In this document: piece by piece, positions 35,077 to 45,990 of the stretch
How positions within the stretch are numbered: position 1 is the first letter of the stretch
Layout: each line of letters starts with the position of its first letter
Translations under genes and position numbers: made by a program
Assembly: GCA_022579005.1 (NCBI GenBank)
Contig: MU401554.1
Span: 1 to 64,000, forward strand
DNA from: Poronia punctata
Taxonomy: Eukaryota; Ascomycota; Sordariomycetes; Xylariales; Xylariaceae
Direction of reading: 5' to 3'
Length of the DNA: 64,000 nucleotides
The notes under the pieces: model-generated
Told to the model about the DNA's origin: nothing
Databases searched by the model: none
Seen by the model: only the letters and a program-made list of their open reading frames with translations

Positions 35077-35131
<55 letters not shown>
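35077..35131 (+). repeat. (TC)n microsatellite
   Basis: A long CT dinucleotide tract with one TTTC interruption, followed by a C-rich run. Confidence 0.95.
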
Positions 35132-35134
<3 letters not shown>

Positions 35135-38100
35135 CCCCTCCCTCCTATTATGTCCCTGGTGGATACCTACAGGTTATTCTTATTGAATGCACCTTTCTTC
35201 CTATTATGAATGTCGAAAAACGGATGTAGTCCTTGGGCGGCACTTACACGTTGAAGGATTTAAAGCGCTAAGCAGCCTGGAACTAAACTAGACTAGGTGT
35301 TTAAAGTAATTATATGGATTGAGTGGATGCTGGTTGATACGTCTACAAGTAGAAGTAGGATGACCAAGATAGTCGGTTACGGGACAATGCTACAGTTGGG
35401 TTCGTGGACAATACTCTCTCGAGGCCGGGTATGGTCGTCGTGATATATTTCTTTATTGGTTATTAAATGATAAAAACTATTATTTGTATCGATATATTGT
35501 TTGGTTTCATGTTTACAATGTTATGGCCAATCGCAGTAGTATACTATTTCAGACTTTCCGCCACGAAGTCAGACAAAAAGTTACATAGAATATAAACGAC
35601 GGAGAGCTGCAGAATCGACGTTTTGCCATGCTCAAATAACAGTAAAGAGCGGGAGGTTTACTGCTCTCGAACTTGTTTGGCGAGGCAGGCGCCAAAACAC
35701 ATGCTGCGTGTACCTATGGAGTGCAGCTGCCATGCTTTTTCCACAGTGGTTCGTATATTGTCTGAGCCGTTACCCAGCGTTAGCCATTAAAATCGACAAC
35801 ACAGCGTGTTTTCTACTACAAGGACACTCCATTTTAAGTGAATGGGGATCCCGCTGTTGGAGAAAGCTCCGCGGTTCTCCTCTTCTGGGGCATGAGCACA
35901 TCATGAACCATTAAGTTGAGATAGGTACCCCTCTCCTTATACGTGTATCATGTATGTAAGCGCAGTTACCGTTTCTTCTGGGTCCTTCCCCTCCCTCGGG
36001 CATCTTGCAGGAAAAGAAGGAGAAAATTGAAATTGGGCTGTTTATATCAACGCAGATATTGCTTCTTTGTGTTTACTTCTTTGTCACTGATTTTCCCTTG
36101 GCTTCTTAACCTACAGTGCTGTAGAAGCAACGGTCTAGATTGGAGCCGTGCCCATCTTCAACAAATAATTATAATGAAGGTGTTTGTCATGTTCTCATGT
36201 GTGTCTATGCATGAAAACTGCCTACTTTTTATCCCTTTCTCGAGGCCATCTTCACTGGCCACCATGGCAGGTTCGGACGCTGTGTAATGGCTTGTCGAGC
36301 GAAGCGAGGTTCGAAAGTCTGACTTGTAGTAGGGGGATGAGATGGAAGCCAGAAAGAATCACCCCAAAGGAGTAGAATACCAGGATCTGCAAAGCCTGAG
36401 AGTGGCCAACTCCTGTTGGTTTTATTGCTTGGCAAAGGCAACTGGGATACCTCGTTTCCTATGTCTGGTGGGTTCGAAAGAGCCGTTGAGGACTTGGTAG
36501 GTACGCGGTGGCATATGTTGCTATTTATTATTGTTGTACGGCTGTAGCTGAAAGGCGCTCATCTAATAGTTGCATAGACAGGACCATAAACTTGTTAACC
36601 TAGGTTTACTTTCCGAGTGGTCAAGTGTGCTCTCCTCAACGCCAGTTCGTCCCATGACAAACTGGGTTCGCGACATGAGCATGCAGAAGCCCATTTGCCT
36701 CTATATAGCTTGCTCCTCACTAACCTAGGTAGATGCCACGACTCAAGCATGGTGTCACGGTGCTGTAACGCGGAAGCTAGCGCCCCCCATCATTCGGCGA
36801 TATATAAGAGCAGAGAAAGCCACAAAACTGCTTATACGCCGAGATCCAAGAACGTCAGGCCGGCCGACACGTTATCCATGACATGGCAGGAACCCCCTTG
36901 AATCCGATGTTCGAACCTTGCTGGTTCCATGGGTATACTGGCCCTCTAACAGCGCAACGACTACTCTTGGTGCTTGGGTTGCTGTGCTGAACAGGTTCGC
37001 AAGTTGCCGATGCCACTCAGAAGACTTGTGGTGATATGGAAGCACGATCGCGAGACGGCTGCTAATAAATGTCATCGCGGAATTACGCGTAGACTCCTGA
37101 TCAACGAGGTTGCACGGTTAGGGGCCCAGCTAACCAGATCGGTACCTAGATAAGTTCGCTAGGTGTGTACTCCGCCCTGGCGCCCTGGTGTACCACGACC
37201 TGACCTCCTCTGTACAGGTACCAAGCGATGCTGTGCAGAAGCAGGAGCATTCTTTGCAGTAGCCCTACAGGATGCCAATGTGCATAAGCATTTAGGGTAG
37301 GTAGAAATGCCCTCGAGCTCAGTTCAACGCAAGGCACAATAGGATGCTAACAAGGTTCAGCTTATGTAGGACTTGCTCTTATAATCAAAGACCCCCCCCC
37401 TCATCCTGTTTGTTGGGGGAAATGATTCTGGTTAATATTTCACACCATGAACAACACATTTCCGACACTGACTCCAGCGACCTCGAGACGATAATACCTG
37501 CCAAGATGGCCACACGGTCCCGACATCGAGCCTATTAAACTCGCCGCTCTACCCAACAGAACGCCCTTACATTTCTACCGCTAAACCGATTATCGCATAA
37601 TACAACGGCATACAAGGACATCGTATTCTCAAAAGAGATCAAGCGAGTGTCCACTGAAAATGTCAAATGCAGGGTCAGAATCAGGGCCCATATTCCACCT
37701 GCATACAGCAGGCCACACCGCTATTTCCATGCACCATTCAGAGGCGATGGGCAGCGGCTTCTGCCGGAAGCACGGGTCGGTATTGATTCCCTTGCCTGTC
37801 TGTAGGTACGCACGGTAAGACGACACCCTCGCCCATTGACCAAGTAGGTAGCACGCGTTCTCTGTCATTCTAGAAGATGACGAAAGGGATAAAATTTTGA
37901 TTTTTATGCCTATTTGCTTTGTTGGTCAAAGTGCTTTTGTTTTGTCGTAGCAAAACAAACGATTGTTTCGAATACCTAGGATACTTACATAGATGCAGTC
38001 TCAGCGATTAACTACAGGCTATTAGCCATCTGTGGCTAAAGGCTGCATACGGTACAGAAAAGAGCCAATGCAAACGGAAAAAAGTTGCACAACTGACTGA

Positions 38101-38352
38101 AAGCCGCCCCTCTCTCTGGGCCAGTCCAGCCAACCAGCCCCCGCCAGTCGGAATCGTCCATTATCGTCCATTCCCACGCACACCAACGCACATCGTCGCT
38201 GAAATCGGGAATTCTCAAACGTCACATTGGTCGCCTCCTCGCAGCACCGCTTCGATCAAGTCTGACCTTCCTGCTTACGTGTTGCAGAAACCGAGATAGA
38301 ACAAGCTACAATTCTCTATGGTTTTTGTCCGCGACAAGCTCATGTTCACGGC
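35132..38352. other. Gene-poor intergenic region (right part)
   Basis: About 3.2 kb with only short, unsupported open frames. Copies of AACCTAGGT occur at 36597 and 36722. The last few hundred bases should contain the promoter of the gene at 38353. Confidence 0.45.
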
Positions 38353-39186
38353 ATGGCGGAAACGACCTCTTCCCCTTCGACGCTGTGGACCGTAGTCGCA
38401 GCCTCGAGCGCCCCCTTGGTAGCCCTAGTCGTCGTCGCCCCGATCCTCAACAATTACGCCAACGCATACCATGCGGCTCCTCGAGAGATCACCGCGTTCG
38501 TTGAAGCTGTCGATTGTTCAATCCGGGAGAATGAGAGCTACGATTGCGACATTGCTAAAGTGACCCGGCTCGAAGATAAGATGCGGCTGAATCAGCTATT
38601 ACGCGAGATACAGAGACTAGGTGACGATTTGCGTGAGGATGTGAACAAATTGGTGATGGAAGAAGGCGGGACTAAATTGCGCCCAAGCACCCGCGTTTTT
38701 TGGGCGAACCATAAATTACGATTGGAGGAGCGACTTCGCCGGATAGACATGCTACGCATGAGATTCTTGGTCGTGTTCATGAGCATCGTGGCGACCAATG
38801 CCGGCGAGCGTCCACAGGACGCTGCGAGGTCAGCGCCTAGAGAGAAGGAAGTACCACCACCTCCCCCGCCCCCGCAGCCGCCAGCTCTACCCGACAACAA
38901 ACGACAAATGCCAGTCAGACGGCTTACGACGCAAGCCATGGGTCACAATGAGAAGACAGAGCATGTGCATCGCAGTGGCTGGTTTGGCGTCGTCGCCGAG
39001 TTGCAACGGTCACCAATATTGCGTCAGCGACACGCCTCTATCGAGGAGGCCATGCGATCGCCTCCACAATTGTCGCTGATGGGTAGCCCATCAGCACCTT
39101 TGACCCCTATCAGGGAGCCTTCGACGCCAGAACGCCTCAGGATACGACGATATACAAATAGCTCAGACTCGGCGGCGACGGCATGA
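38353..39186 (+). CDS. One-TM protein with coiled-coil region, function unknown
   Basis: A single-exon frame of 277 aa from a true ATG. Residues about 10-33 form a hydrophobic segment (TLWTVVAASSAPLVALVVVA), either a signal anchor or an uncleaved membrane span. Residues 45-140 are charged and helical (RLEDKMRLNQLLREIQRLGD, then LRLEERLRRIDMLRMRFLVVFM) and look like coiled coil, ending in a second moderately hydrophobic helix near 138-150. A poly-Pro run (PPPPPPPQPPALP) near 170 precedes a basic, Ser/Pro-rich tail containing TPIREPSTPERLRIRR. Codon use is like that of the neighbouring conserved genes, and antisense frames are shadows. I do not recognise a named family; it resembles conserved hypothetical membrane proteins of filamentous fungi. 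Confidence 0.75.
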   Translation: MAETTSSPSTLWTVVAASSAPLVALVVVAPILNNYANAYHAAPREITAFVEAVDCSIRENESYDCDIAKVTRLEDKMRLNQLLREIQRLGDDLREDVNKLVMEEGGTKLRPSTRVFWANHKLRLEERLRRIDMLRMRFLVVFMSIVATNAGERPQDAARSAPREKEVPPPPPPPQPPALPDNKRQMPVRRLTTQAMGHNEKTEHVHRSGWFGVVAELQRSPILRQRHASIEEAMRSPPQLSLMGSPSAPLTPIREPSTPERLRIRRYTNSSDSAATA

Positions 39187-39999
39187 CGCAAATCAGTGTT
39201 TTGAGAAGTGCCTATTTCGAACCTACTACAGGCCATCACACACGGACGACGTTAACGATTCATGCCTCACGACTGGTAGACGGCTTACGTCTCAGAAGAA
39301 AATTCGACTCTCGCTATCTAACGATACACGATTTAAGCCGTTGACGAGCTCACGTGTCTCCTGGACCGATGGATTTGACAGGATTTCTATATTTCATGCC
39401 GAGGCGGACTACTCTTTCGAGTCCTTTCAACATTTCTTTGGAGTTTTTATCTCCTAGCTTTTGCCCAAAAGATACCCCCCAGATTTCACATCATGGCTTT
39501 TTTTCCCTCGCCCTTTTCTTCTTTATCCACGTCACTCTTTTTCAATTCCACGCAATTATGTGATGGCCACAATTTTCTTAAAATCTTTTTAAAAAATATT
39601 TAACCACCCTGGTTCTGGTCGGTCTGCCTCGTTCAGTCGTCCGAACTTTGGTCTCCTTGGAACCCGGCGTCATGATTTCCCTTATTCACGACACACAGTG
39701 TGTGAGCCGTGTTAGTTAGTATTGGTCTGTAGGGGAGCGGCATGAAAATGGGGAGAGGGGCAGATATATATGATTACTATATGATGATAACGTAGCTAGA
39801 ATAGTTAGACAATGCCAGAATGACTGAATGAAAAACTACCGCGCGCGTAATTGGGAGCATGTAAGCTGATGTATTGTTGGTTATACTCTTAGAAATACGC
39901 GGAAATCTGTACCCCCCCTTTTCCTTGAATTATATTCATGTATTCTTGCCGGCAAATCCTATCTTCTCGAACTCCACTTCACCTCTTGACGTCCCTAGA
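39187..39999. other. Convergent 3' regions, no gene seen
   Basis: T-rich and A-rich stretches typical of 3' ends; no gene. Confidence 0.45.
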
Positions 40000-40326
40000 T
40001 TACTCGTCGGGTCCAGTGCCGTTCCTCTCACCCACTACCACGCTGTTAGAAACACGGGACTTCGTGGTAGGTTCCTAGGACATATAAGGAAGAAACTCAC
40101 CGTCTAGTGCGACTAGGAATCGGCTGACACAGTTGTAAGCGGCAACCTGTTGTCGTTATGTTAGTATGCCTTCTCCTCTTGAAGTACACAAAATACAAAT
40201 ACAGATATTGTAAAAAGAAGGAAGAAAAAACATCGCGCAGACCGGGACATGTGTGATTTCCCGCTACACCACAAAAATTACCCCCCTAAAAGAAGAAAGA
40301 TAAATAAATAAAGAAATAAATAAATA

Positions 40327-40390
<64 letters not shown>

Positions 40391-40911
40391 AAAAGAAACC
40401 AAAAACTCACAGTAGCAGTAACTTCCACAACCTCCCTCTCATCACAAACCCTCCTCAACAAATCAAAAGTCCCATCCCTGACCTTGACATTCCTCGTCAT
40501 CTCATCCGTATATAACAAAACAGCCCATTCCTTCTCACTTAACAAATTTTTTTTACCCCCCACCACACCCTCACCTTGTAAAGGTTCATCCTTTTTCACA
40601 ATCTCCAACGCCTCGGCCGTAACCCCGGCAGCGACCGCCAAGGGCGCATGATGTTTCCACTCGTACCAAGCACCATTACACACGGCCACGCGACAGATGG
40701 CCAATTCGCGCAATGCGGCGTCGAGAGTGGTGCGCGTGCGCACGGCGCCTAGAAAAGAGTTCCATCCGTCTGCTACGGGGGGGCTGTGTAATAGCGCCAA
40801 GTCGAGGGATTGTAAGGGGCGGGGATGGCGGCGGGCGGATATTCGGGATACGATGGCGGCTTCTTCGGGGGTGCTTGTTGGGGGTGGGTTGGGGACGTAG
40901 GGGATGCGCAT
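40000..40911 (-). CDS. AhpD/carboxymuconolactone decarboxylase-like protein
   Basis: Three exons, 40411-40911, 40101-40146 and 40000-40034, with introns of 264 and 66 nt, encode 193 aa. The core reads LRELAICRVAVCNGAWYEWKHHAPLA, the conserved helix of the CMD fold in which Glu, Cys and paired His line the active site; downstream are LYTDEMTRNVKV and, after splicing, VTAT|VAAYNCVSRFLVALD|VGERNG, the typical family ending. Substrates of such fungal proteins are mostly unknown; relatives include bacterial gamma-carboxymuconolactone decarboxylase and peroxidase-type AhpD. The first intron carries a long GAAA/TTTC microsatellite, and a read-through frame would add a Phe/Leu-rich artefact. A homopolymer-like run (GEGVVGGKKNLL) interrupts the helical region. 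The short terminal exons were found by phase and motif. Confidence 0.9.
40326..40392 (+). repeat. (GAAA)n microsatellite inside an intron
   Basis: About 16 tandem GAAA units (TTTC on the coding strand) form most of the pyrimidine stretch of intron 1 of the CMD-like gene. Confidence 0.97.
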
Positions 40912-42470
40912 TTTTGGGAGTTTTTATTTTTTGGAATGTAGATAGGTAGGAAGGAGGTAAGGAAATTGGGTAGGGTAAGTAAGTAAGTAATATGGGAAAG
41001 AAAGTGAATGAATAGTTTAGTTCAGTTCAGATGGGTTGGTTGGTTAGGTTGGTTTTCTTATTTTCTTTTCTTTCACCCGTGTGTCTTCTTCTCTTTCTTT
41101 ATCTTTGACACCTGACGGGATGTTGTGGTTTCCTTCGTCCCTCTCTGTGCGAGTATGACGGGAATCATCCGGTAAGAGATATCTGTCTCTCGGGTTTATA
41201 CCGTGCAGTCCTATTTTATCGGATATCGAGGTGGAGCGGACTTGCCGTAGAAACAGTTAAATTTGTACTTTTTCTCAATATTCGGGGTTGAACTAACTAG
41301 ATAGATAACTGATCACAATTGAGATTTATATTCCCACTAAGATGAAGTCGGAACCATGCGACAGTGATCTAGAAGAAGACCGGTTCCAACTACCGAGACA
41401 GCCCGAACAATGGGTCCAAGGGGGGAAATTCTTCCCCGCTTGATACGGATACGCCGGTCCTCCGATCAAAAGACGCATTGTTTACCTAACCTAGGTTAAC
41501 CGATTCCACCTCTGTGAGACTAAAACCGTGGAACCCGTTAATAAAGCCAAACATGCATATATCGGTCGGGCATGCGACTTTCATATTCATCCTTTTCACT
41601 GCACGTCCCTACTTGAACGGCATTCTTCTATCGAGGGTCGAGAACAAGGAAAGACGGCCATGGTCAATATAAGTGTGTAATTTCCTACATTGCTTCATGA
41701 TTAAGTTCAGGTTTCGTAACCCTCTATCTAGTATGTGCGCTGGGAAATACGATAATAATAATTAAAACGTCGTGTGTTCGTTTGTATATTTGTTCATGCT
41801 TCGGCAAATGGTGCTCGAATCAGGCCAACGGATTACTATAATATAGAAGACCGACGCCCGACATCGTCTCATATCTAGAAGACGCGTGTATGAGGGCCTC
41901 GTCTTGACTAGCTATAGCTAGTCGTTTCATTCTCAAACTCTGCTCTTCCTACCCCTTTTCTCCTCCTAGCTTTCTGCTGCCAATTGTAAATGTCTCGCGT
42001 TCGACAAGCGCTCGCTTTCTTTGCACAACTCTATGCATATTATGGACATGAAAAAAGAAAATAAGATGGCGTGCCCGGGGACGTGCTAATAGCGCATCGT
42101 CGGTTGTATGTAGAAAGAAGAAGAAACATAGTCTCCTCTTTTCAGTAATGCAATCACCCAAACGCCATGCAAGCCACCGGGTATTCACCTCCTTTTTATA
42201 AACCCGGCCCGTCGTATACTCGAACTGGCGAATATGAGTCGCGGAGAGACATGAAAGAAATAAAAGAAATCAAGAAACAAACATGACCGGAACGCCGTCC
42301 GGAGAAAATGCTACATGCGAAGCTGGTGTATAACTACAAACATCGTGGCCAGCTGCACGACGTGTCGAAGCCGGAGTCCTAAAGCAAGGGAGACGGTGCG
42401 ATGCGATTTCTTGCAATGGCCTTGGTGAAAACCAAGCACCGAGGCTTGTGAGCGATTTTGTACGAGATTC
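40912..42470. other. Upstream region of CMD-like gene and 3' flank of histidine kinase
   Basis: No gene recognised. Short GTAA and TGGT tandem runs occur at 40975-41055. AACCTAGGT is at 41488. Confidence 0.45.
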
Positions 42471-45400
42471 TCATGGCGCCGCTACGGCAGATATCGATCC
42501 ATTCGAGGGACCAAGGTCTTTGGAGTTGAGGGTGGCGTGTCCGTTAACGGGTTGGCTCGTAACCACCGGGTTGACTTTTTCCGGTGTCGGCCTTCGCGAA
42601 GCGGACGTGGTTTCCGGTTCTTCGGGGATTGTTGCGAATTTCTTCAGAACACGCTTGAGCGCCGGCCGACGGATCGGCTTACTGAGAAACTCATTCATAC
42701 CCGACTCCATGCAATTCTTGACGTTGCTCTCGTCTGAAAAGGCCGTCAAGGCGACAATGGGAGCGGAATAGCCCATCTTCCGAATCAACCGGGTGCTCTG
42801 CAATCCGTCGACGTTGGGCATTTGGATATCCATAAAGATTAGGTCGAAGAGCGTGTCTTTTTCCATGTTGGCCTTGACCAAATCGTATGCTTCCTGCCCG
42901 TCTTTGGCTATCGTCACATCGTACACGTCCTCCAGCTTGAGCATGCGGCTGACCACCTCGATGTTGGTCGGGTTATCCTCCGCTACCAACACTCGGAGCT
43001 TCCCCCCGCCTTTATCGGCACGGGCCTTTTCGGCAGCCTTCCACTGGTCGTCTGGCGTCCGATTATTTCCCGCCTTGGTTGTTGGCGTGAAGAAAGGCTG
43101 GCTAAGGCCTACGAGTCGGGGCTGTTGATCGAGGATGCTTGTTTTGGCCTCCTCCGTAGTTTGCGGCAGAGAGCTCCTGCGCATCTCTCCATCCGACGAG
43201 ACGATACTAGATGGTCGCGATTTGATACTACTCGAGGCAGTGCTCGAGGTCCTGGCAAGTGTGTTAGCTACCGCGGATAAGATTACTCTCTCTCCCCGGA
43301 TTGTGGTCAAATTACCTGTCCTTGGTGTACTTCAGAGGAATGCGCATGGTGAAAGTAGTACCAACGCCTAGCGTACTCTTCATGGTAATTGCACCACCCA
43401 TCAGATTGGCCAGCTGCTGGCAGATACTGAGACCCAGTCCGGTACCCCCAAACTTTTTGCTCAACCCCAGATCTCCTTGGACGAATGGTTCAAATACTCG
43501 TGACCACATGTGCTCTGGGATGCCAGGGCCAGTATCTTCCACCTCGAATTCAAAGACGAAAGGCTTGGCGTTCACTGGAGGGGGCGTCTGTGATCTCTCG
43601 GGGGGGTGGAACTGTGCTGCAACCCTTGGATCTAGAGGATTGATCGACAACGCCGTTCCCGTTGTGGCTAATTCTCTCGACGTAGTCGAGTTGTTGGACA
43701 CGGATCCGCCTCGCGCCTGGTGTCTTCCGTGGACACTCGACGTGTTCCTCGAGAATGACGAGGTCCTACTCTCATCAACAAGTTCCGTCTCGCCCGTGCA
43801 CTTGATCCGTACCGATACTCTCCCATGAGCAGGCGTGAACTTCAAACTGTTGCTAACAAGGTTAATCAGCACCTGTAGAATCCTGTGCTGGTCACCCCAG
43901 AGACACATATCCCTCAGCCGACCCAATCCCTTCGGACCCAGGGCGGGAAGTTTTTCTTCAAAACTGGTGCGTTCGGGCTCTGGCTCTAGGATATCGGCTC
44001 CTTGGAAATCAACGGTAAAAGTGATGGAACCCTCGCGCGCTTGCTTGTCAAATATGGTGACCAGTTGGGATCGGATGTCTCCTAGCCGGAACTCCTTCTC
44101 GTCGAGACTCAACTGGTGGCCAATCTGGTTCTTGGAAAAGTTCAAGAGATCTTCCAGGAGGTGGAACAGCAAGTCGCCGGATTTGTACAACAACTTCAGG
44201 TTTTGCTTGATTCGTCCCAGGTCATCTTCCTCCATACACACAGACGCCATGCCCAATATGCCGTTCAATGGCGTTTTCAACTCATGTGATATGTTGGCGA
44301 TAAAAAGAGTCTTGCTCTCGTTGGCAGCCTCCGCCGCTTTCTTGCTCTCCTCCAGCTCCCTTGTGCGTTGTGCAACTTTATCTTCTAGCGAGGTACATTG
44401 CCTCAACAGTTCGTCACTCATCTCGTTGAATGTGGTCGTCAGTTCCGTCAGCTCGTCCGTGATGATGTGCTTGCGATCGGCTACTTTTCCGGGAATTTTG
44501 AAGACGCGGCGACGGGGGTCGCTTGGATGTTCCGACGGCGCGGGCCTCGGCATCATGTTTTTCTTGTACCACTTTTTCAACCCGGCCAGCAGGCCCTTTC
44601 CAGCCGTACTGCTAGTCCGACCCGATGTGGTGTAGCCGTCGTCGTAATCGCCGTCGTCAAGGTACATCTCGGCGTATCCTGGGGGCGCTATCGACTTCTC
44701 CGTCGCCGATTTCAATCGTCGAATCGGCTTGACGCTTAGGTGAGCACAGGGGACGATAAAAAGCAACACCACACCTGCGGTCCCGAAAACGGTACCAAGT
44801 AAGATGTGCTGCAATATATTGATAGGTATGAAGGCCTCCGACCGTGCTTGTTCGATAATGACGGTCCAGTTAACCAGCGCTGTGGGAGGGCGGGCATAAC
44901 CAACCGCTACAGCAATGCCTTGTTCATTCGTCGTCGAGAGGATGCTGCTAGCGTTATTGACAGCTTCGTTGTGTCGGGTAAAAGCTTTGTATGCAGCGTT
45001 ATAGTCTGTCACTTTAAACACCTGATTATAATCCCTCGAAGCGTAATCGTGGTGGGAATGTCGGTTGGGCTGGTTTGGTTTGCTGAGCGGCGGAAGCACG
45101 AACTGCACATCGACGTTCGAGAAGTTACTGGCTGCATTATGCGTCGCGTTCGCTGGAAGATTGTATTTGCTGAAACGGTTCCAACCAGTAGCGGGCCCTA
45201 TAATGATGAGGCTTCCCGTGTCGCCCAGTCCTTCTAGGGAATGCACGATATCAAGGATCGGGGTGGCTTCGGCGACGACGGTCATGTAACCGAGCACAAT
45301 GTCCGTTCTGGAATTCTGTCTAACAGGCATGGTCAAAGAAATCAAGGCATACGTCTCGTTGATGACGAGAGGACCCAGCACTAGCCCGTCAACTGCCGAA

Positions 45401-45990
45401 TCAATCCTAATGTCCGGAAAAGGCCGAGCTACGACGATAGTCTTTCCGGGCTCGAGAGGGTCGGGATCGGAAGTGTCATAGTATGTAATATTGGGATAAA
45501 GCGTCGGGGGATATCCCAAGGTGGTATTCCCAAAGTAGACGACGGAGCCGTCAGGGGCCGTGTAGGGTAACGGGATCACAGGGAGGTTAGCGGCCGAGAC
45601 ACTGACGAGACCATTTGGATCGCCAGTCTCATTCCGTGAGAACAGTTTCGCCTGTAGGAGGTTGGCAGCACCGCCAGAGTTGAGAGCCGTCTGCAGATCT
45701 TGTATAGCTACCTCCCAGTTGCCTTCGGTATGATCACCACGGTAGAACTGGGAAAAGCTACGCTGGACAAGCAGCCTAGTCGAGATAGTCGAGCATATTG
45801 TTTGGATGAGCTCAATCTGTGAGGCGATCTGGGCGGCCTTGAGGGAGGCAGTAAGAGCCAGGCCGTCCGACTTGACGTCGACGACAAAGTTGTGTACATA
45901 GATCCATGTCGGTACAGAGACGATGGTTAGTGCAATGAGAACAGCCAACAGCACAAGGGCAGCTAACTGTTCGCGGATGGCGATTCTCAT
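42471..45990 (-). CDS. SLN1: Hybrid histidine kinase, Sln1/class VI osmosensor type
   Basis: Exons 43316-45990 and 42471-43251 around a 64-nt intron (GTAATT, TAGCTAAC, CCAG) encode 1151 aa. A membrane span at about 9-31 and another at about 393-415 bracket a large extracellular sensor domain with many N-glycosylation sites. Then come a HAMP-like linker and coiled coil ([24 protein letters not shown]), the H box [15 protein letters not shown] with His569, an N box ([10 protein letters not shown]), G1 (DTGPGI) and G2 (GGTGLGL). A Ser-rich insert lies between the N and G1 boxes. The C-terminal receiver starts near 975 ([12 protein letters not shown]) with phospho-acceptor Asp1033 in FMDIQMP and the SKPI lysine. 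This architecture matches yeast Sln1 and fungal class VI kinases, which feed the Ypd1-Ssk1-HOG pathway at the plasma membrane. No partner gene is nearby. Confidence 0.95.

Noticed and set aside
35077..35131. CRISPR-like or other structured repeat array
   Set aside because: It is a plain TC microsatellite; no spaced direct repeats were found anywhere in the window.
40264..40410. C-terminal Phe/Leu-rich tail on the CMD-like protein
   Set aside because: It is translation of the GAAA/TTTC microsatellite in intron 1; proper exons 2 and 3 restore the family ending.
43835..44635. Long plus-strand frame (266 codons) opposite the histidine kinase
   Set aside because: It is antisense to a clearly conserved kinase exon; codon bias leaves the opposite strand open. 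No family resemblance.
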